Assembly: GCF_001638985.1 (NCBI RefSeq)
Contig: NW_017265188.1
Location: 372,001 to 436,000 of the forward strand
Direction of reading: 5' to 3'
DNA from: Phycomyces blakesleeanus NRRL 1555(-)
Taxonomy: Eukaryota; Mucoromycota; Mucoromycetes; Mucorales; Phycomycetaceae
DNA length: 64,000 nt
Under the pieces are notes generated by a model. It worked only from the letters and a program-made list of their open reading frames with translations, was not told where the DNA came from and did no database searches. Each line of letters opens with the position of its first letter. Within the stretch, counting starts at the first letter, position 1. The position numbers and the translations under genes are program-made. This document shows positions 62,078-64,000 of this stretch, one piece after another.

Positions 62078-62826
62078 TTATGCTGCCTTGCGTGCCTTCT
62101 CGGCTTTCTTGATAGAACCCTGGTCAACCTTGGGTTGCATCTTCTCATTGTTCAAGCCGAAAGGAGAGACAACACGGAAAGGACGCTTGAGCTCACCAGT
62201 AGTAGCACGTTCTCCCCAGATGTGAATACGAGCTTCCTTTGTCAGCAAAAATGTCTTGAAGCCGAGAATAGACTGGATAATCAAAGGCTGGACATAATTG
62301 AATTTGAGATGCAATACGATGATCATAGCAATTCCCATCAACGATTGCTTAATCGACTTTTTGATTTCCTCGATATCGTAATCTAATCAACACATCGCTT
62401 TTGTTACTCTTTTTTTTTCTTTCTCTCATATTACCCTCTTTAATTCATCTCACCTACCCATCACTGTAATGTTAACCAGTTGTTCAGGTGCATCAGTACC
62501 ATCCCAGTTTTGTTTGGCAGGTTCAACATAACGCAACAGAGTCTTGTCTATAAAATTAATCGAAGGAAAAGAAAGTAAAGAAAGTTAAGACCAAAGTACA
62601 TAGCCTATATATATGTATGTATGTATTTAAGCTTACCATTCTTTTTCTTCACAACTGTAATAAGGTAGTAAGACATGCCGAGAATGGCAAGTTGAGCAGT
62701 GACATAAAGGGCACGCAAGTACCAAATATAATTGTCTAAATCAAGACGCTTAGTAATCTGACGGGATACCAAAAAGAAAGCAACATTGAATAGTGGGTGG
62801 TTGAGAGTCTTGTTCCAGTTGGGCAT
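62078..62826 (-). CDS. SND3: SRP-independent targeting protein Snd3 / Pho88, 3 exons
   Basis: ER membrane protein of the SND pathway that targets proteins with central transmembrane segments. Exons: 62826-62637, 62547-62458 and 62382-62078, about 194 residues. It matches Pho88 in order: N-terminal hydrophobic region (NVAFFLVSRQITKRLDLDN), second helix (YVTAQLAILGMSYYLITVV), LRYVEPAKQNW, the conserved VMDYDIEEIKKSIKQSLMGI segment, HLKFNYVQPLIIQSI, IHIWGERATTGELKRPF, and a basic C-terminus (KAEKARKAA). The two introns restore DYDIEEI and KNDKTLLRYVEP exactly. The start gives MPNWNKTLNHP. Confidence 0.93.
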
Positions 62827-64000
62827 GATGAGAAATGGAAAGAGATGAAGTAAGAAAAGAAAGAGAGAGTATGTTAAACACAGTGTTCCCACCAAGGTTT
62901 GATTGATACCAAAATAATGGAAGCGGCTATTCAATCGAATTTAGCGAGAATGTTCTCTCCACCCTATGTTATGTGCCAGACTGTGGCACAGTGGAGATAT
63001 AAATAAGGATGGAATTGAATTGAAGGATAAGATAAAGACACCTATTTGTTTACTTAATTAAAGGAAGAGAGTGATGTGGGGTATTACTTTATAATTATCT
63101 ATTTTACTAAATTGTATTTGACAATTCAGGTTATCTGTTAGTATCATTCAGTATATATATATTGAGATCTTCTTGAATTGAATTATATCTTGTCTTATTT
63201 TTGGTTTGTAGATTACTTTTGTTAGGGACTCCAAACACATTGATATGGTCGGAAGGGCAAGCTGTCCACTTTGAGACTGCTATAAACAAGTTGATTGTGA
63301 GGTTTAAAGCAAGAATATACAGTGATCCGTTGTCCTGGAAACGATATACTCCCAGAGATAAGCTTTTTGCCTAAAAAAGAAAAAGAAAAAAAAAAAGGCT
63401 TAGACACGAGTGAGTTTGGGTCAGATAGGTACACCATGTGTTAAATTATATTCTGTACAAACTGGTTTAATGATACCTTTGTCGTTGGTATCACTGATTT
63501 TCTTGAGTACGCTGAATAAAATGACAAGGACACAAGATTGTAATGATGATGGTTTATGCTTATACACATATAATCAAATAGATTGCTTTTTAAAAATAAA
63601 TTCCTCGCAAATGAAACACACCATCAAATACTCAGAAAACCCGAATATGTGGATTATAAACCCTTCCGATCATCCCCTGTACATTCGCAAAGTGGTGTGA
63701 GAAGAATGGTGTCAAATTTACCAATGAACCATTCTCGAAGAAGAGGAAAAGGAAGGAGGGGCAGGAAAGCTAGGTTATGAAATATTTATCCAATGGAAGA
63801 CGAATGCTTTGGTTATAAGTCTTGTGGATTCAAACAAAAAACAAAAAGTTACAGAACCAATCCAGTTTAAAGAATCCAGACAATTCCAGATTTTGTCTTT
63901 TCTTCTTCTTCGTTGGTTTTGTTTTCTTAATATAATTTTTCCAAATTTGGATATTTAGAAATAAATAAGCTATTTACACATGTTTTTTATATTTTTATTG
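62827..64000. other. right-edge region with possible coding debris
   Basis: Promoter of the Snd3 gene up to about 63050. On the + strand, 63226-63384 reads TPNTLIWSEGQAVHFETAIN then KARIYSDPLSWKRYTPRDK, and 63410-63700 is open for 96 residues (CNDDGLCLYTYNQIDCFLK). Both are unrelated to a family I know and could be debris or exons of a gene cut by the window edge. Confidence 0.3.

Overview
The window is nuclear DNA from a filamentous fungus, most likely an early-diverging one of the Mucoromycota type. It is AT-rich, genes are cut by many short spliceosomal introns (mostly 50-90 nt, GT-AG), and the gene set is fungal: Cdc3-type septin, Ies6, Snd3/Pho88, Isc1-like sphingolipid phospholipase, expansin-like secreted protein. 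A SAM-kinesin-13 and MULE/OTU and LINE debris also fit that lineage. The assignment to phylum is inference; I did not identify a species. Exon coordinates in the entries were worked out by hand from splice signals, reading phase and family conservation.

Layout. 0.2-1.4 kb (-): LEA-like membrane protein. 2.65-6.23 kb: two inverted copies of a ~0.53 kb MITE around an ankyrin-repeat gene (+) and the INO80 subunit Ies6 (-). 6.4-8.4 kb (+): proteasome ATPase Rpt2. 9.4-11.2 kb (+): a predicted membrane-anchored TBC-domain protein. 11.2-14.4 kb: gene desert with decayed transposon pieces. 14.4-17.8 kb (+): SAM-kinesin-13. 18.1-19.9 kb (-): neutral sphingomyelinase/Isc1-like enzyme. 22.0-24.2 kb (-): cytochrome P450. 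24.2-27.3 kb: desert with a LINE remnant and a TIR element. 27.3-29.1 kb (+): CDK11 (PITSLRE-type) kinase. 29.4-30.1 kb (-): ARPC5. 31.0-32.8 kb (-): septin. 34.15-34.64 kb (+): small disordered protein. 35.0-36.5 kb (-): OGG1.

37.9-50.06 kb is the most striking region: a 12.1 kb palindrome made of two 4.84 kb arms (more than 99% identical by eye, no net indel) around a 2.46 kb AT-rich spacer. Each tip is a ~495 bp TIR element bordered by TA. The arms contain no convincing protein gene. They do contain a run of seven well-formed introns separating 48-75 nt exons that have stops in all frames, present in mirror image and pointing outward from the spacer. It may be a centromere-like or other structural locus, a large foldback element, or a pair of divergent non-coding spliced transcription units.

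After it come a decayed MULE transposase/OTU remnant (50.9-52.1 kb), a Swiss-Army-Knife HAD protein (54.3-55.8 kb, +), a coiled-coil membrane protein (57.1-58.5 kb, +), an expansin-like protein (59.3-59.7 kb, +), THOC3/Tex1 (60.0-61.6 kb, -) and Snd3/Pho88 (62.1-62.8 kb, -). The genes are housekeeping loci with no operon-like logic; their neighbourhood is shaped by transposon insertions rather than by pathway.
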